Source: an uncultured Sutterella sp. (GTDB lineage Bacteria > Pseudomonadota > Gammaproteobacteria > Burkholderiales > Burkholderiaceae_F). From it: a stretch of DNA of 64,000 nt. Both the position numbers and the translations under genes were made by a program. This document shows positions 63,291 through 64,000 of the stretch, piece by piece. The DNA is taken from positions 1 through 64,000 of the forward strand of contig UQUR01000006.1 in NCBI GenBank assembly GCA_900544345.1, written 5' to 3'. The notes below the pieces were generated by a model that saw only the letters and a program-made list of their open reading frames with translations, did no database searches and was not told where the DNA came from. Numbering within the stretch: position 1 is the first letter of the stretch; every line of letters begins with the position of its first letter.

Positions 63291-64000
63291 ATGAGACTGG
63301 AAAGAGATTCACTTGGGGAACTAGAGGTTCCCGATAATGCTTATTATGGTATTCAAACAGTTAGATGCATGCACAACCATGCTGTGACTGATCATACGTT
63401 TAATGAATTGCCAGAAGTCATTCGAGCTTTGGCCGAGATAAAAAAAGCCTGCGCAATCACCAATGCTCAGATAGGTGCATTAGAGCCCCATAAGGCCGAA
63501 GCGATTATCCAAGCTTGTGATGAAGTTATTGCTGGGCAGTTTGCTGATCAATTTCCGATCAACATTTGGCGCTCTCACGGCACTGGGGCCAATATGAATA
63601 TGAATGAAGTGCTAGCTAACCGAGCCAATGAAATTCTCACTGGACACAAAGGTTATGACACAGTGCATCCGAATACCCATGTCAATATGTGTCAATCATC
63701 CAATGACGTTTATCCAACCGTGCAGTTCATTGTTTTATACCGTTTGATCGGTGAAGTTTTGGAAAGTACGAAACTATTGGAAAAAACACTGGGTGAAAAA
63801 GCTGTTGAGTTCAAAGATATCGTTCGTATAGCCAGAACATGTCTGCAGGATGCCGTCCCCAATACATTCGGTCAGGTTTTCGGCGGCTGGCAACACATGA
63901 TTTATCGTAATCGAAAAAAATTAGAAACTTACAGGGAAGATTTTAAAGAGGTTGTTCTTGGTGCCACTGCTGTTGGTACGGGTATGGGTCAACAGCCAGG
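63291..64000 (+). CDS. aspA: Aspartate ammonia-lyase (aspartase), partial at window edge
   Basis: Starts at the ATG at 63291 (AGGGG six bases upstream) and runs without stop to the end of the window, 236 codons of an expected 470 or so. The fumarase/aspartase superfamily is clear: MRLERDSLGELEVPDNAYYGIQT start, RSHGTGANMNMNEVLANRANE, and HPNTHVNMCQSSNDVYPT. The SSND block and the context next to ansB favour aspartase over fumarase C. It deaminates aspartate to fumarate. The C-terminal GSS signature loop lies outside the window. Confidence 0.9.
   Translation, partial: MRLERDSLGELEVPDNAYYGIQTVRCMHNHAVTDHTFNELPEVIRALAEIKKACAITNAQIGALEPHKAEAIIQACDEVIAGQFADQFPINIWRSHGTGANMNMNEVLANRANEILTGHKGYDTVHPNTHVNMCQSSNDVYPTVQFIVLYRLIGEVLESTKLLEKTLGEKAVEFKDIVRIARTCLQDAVPNTFGQVFGGWQHMIYRNRKKLETYREDFKEVVLGATAVGTGMGQQP

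Noticed and set aside
1..64000. CRISPR arrays, rRNA genes, prophage
   Set aside because: No regularly spaced repeats, rRNA sequences or phage structural genes were seen; the integrase at 30689 stands alone.

Overview
The window reads as a chromosomal segment of an anaerobic, amino-acid-using betaproteobacterium of the order Burkholderiales. Sutterellaceae (Sutterella/Parasutterella type) is my best guess. The order is supported by conserved gene orders: mltG-tmk-holB divergent from ygfZ, yciB followed by a parvulin gene, and tig-clpP-clpX-(alaX)-lon-tRNA-Val-tRNA-Asp-ppiD. The family is an inference from gene content: serine, asparagine, aspartate and diaminopropionate degradation, a [FeFe] hydrogenase, a TtrS-like sensor, autotransporters and moderate base composition.

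Layout. 1-2 kb: remains of an autotransporter gene cut by an in-frame amber codon. 2-8.6 kb: rarD, diaminopropionate ammonia-lyase, a frameshifted amidase, an AAA_14/DUF4143-type ATPase, a small lipoprotein, a DUF2569-like membrane protein and a CadR/PbrR-like MerR regulator with a clear dyad operator. 8.8-12 kb: a dba-dsbI pair (a 55-aa membrane protein plus a DsbB-beta-propeller fusion) behind a promoter overlapped by a near-consensus Fur box, then a dicarboxylate/amino acid symporter. 12-17.4 kb: an unknown anchored protein, an aldo/keto reductase, a complete IS200-type element, an orphan MetQ lipoprotein, a decayed GNAT acetyltransferase, and ribB under an FMN riboswitch. 17.4-23.2 kb: an [FeFe] hydrogenase with a NuoF/GltD-like flavoprotein partner, then a threonine-synthase-like PLP enzyme with a YheO/DauR-type regulator. 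23.3-28.7 kb: thyA-folA, sdaA with a GcvT-like gene, and ribonuclease G.

28.7-36 kb: an orphan sensor kinase with a periplasmic binding domain, a tyrosine recombinase, holB-tmk-mltG and ygfZ. 36-38.8 kb: a second autotransporter whose reading frame is broken exactly at a run of eight cytosines just after the start codon; nine would restore a signal peptide and one long frame, the pattern of a phase-variable gene. 38.9-51 kb: an M16 peptidase, yciB-parvulin, an MFS and a LysE transporter, purL and nnr. 51-60 kb: the protein-quality-control cluster (ppiD, two tRNAs, lon, alaX, clpX, clpP, tig). 60-64 kb: an iron-type alcohol dehydrogenase, tRNA-Leu, periplasmic asparaginase and the start of aspartase.

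Together the catabolic genes suggest growth on amino acids: asparagine to aspartate to fumarate (ansB, aspA), and serine or diaminopropionate to pyruvate (sdaA, dpaL), with reducing equivalents possibly handled by the hydrogenase/flavoprotein pair. Most genes are separated by clear hairpin terminators. Functions are assigned from sequence motifs and family knowledge only; no database search was possible.
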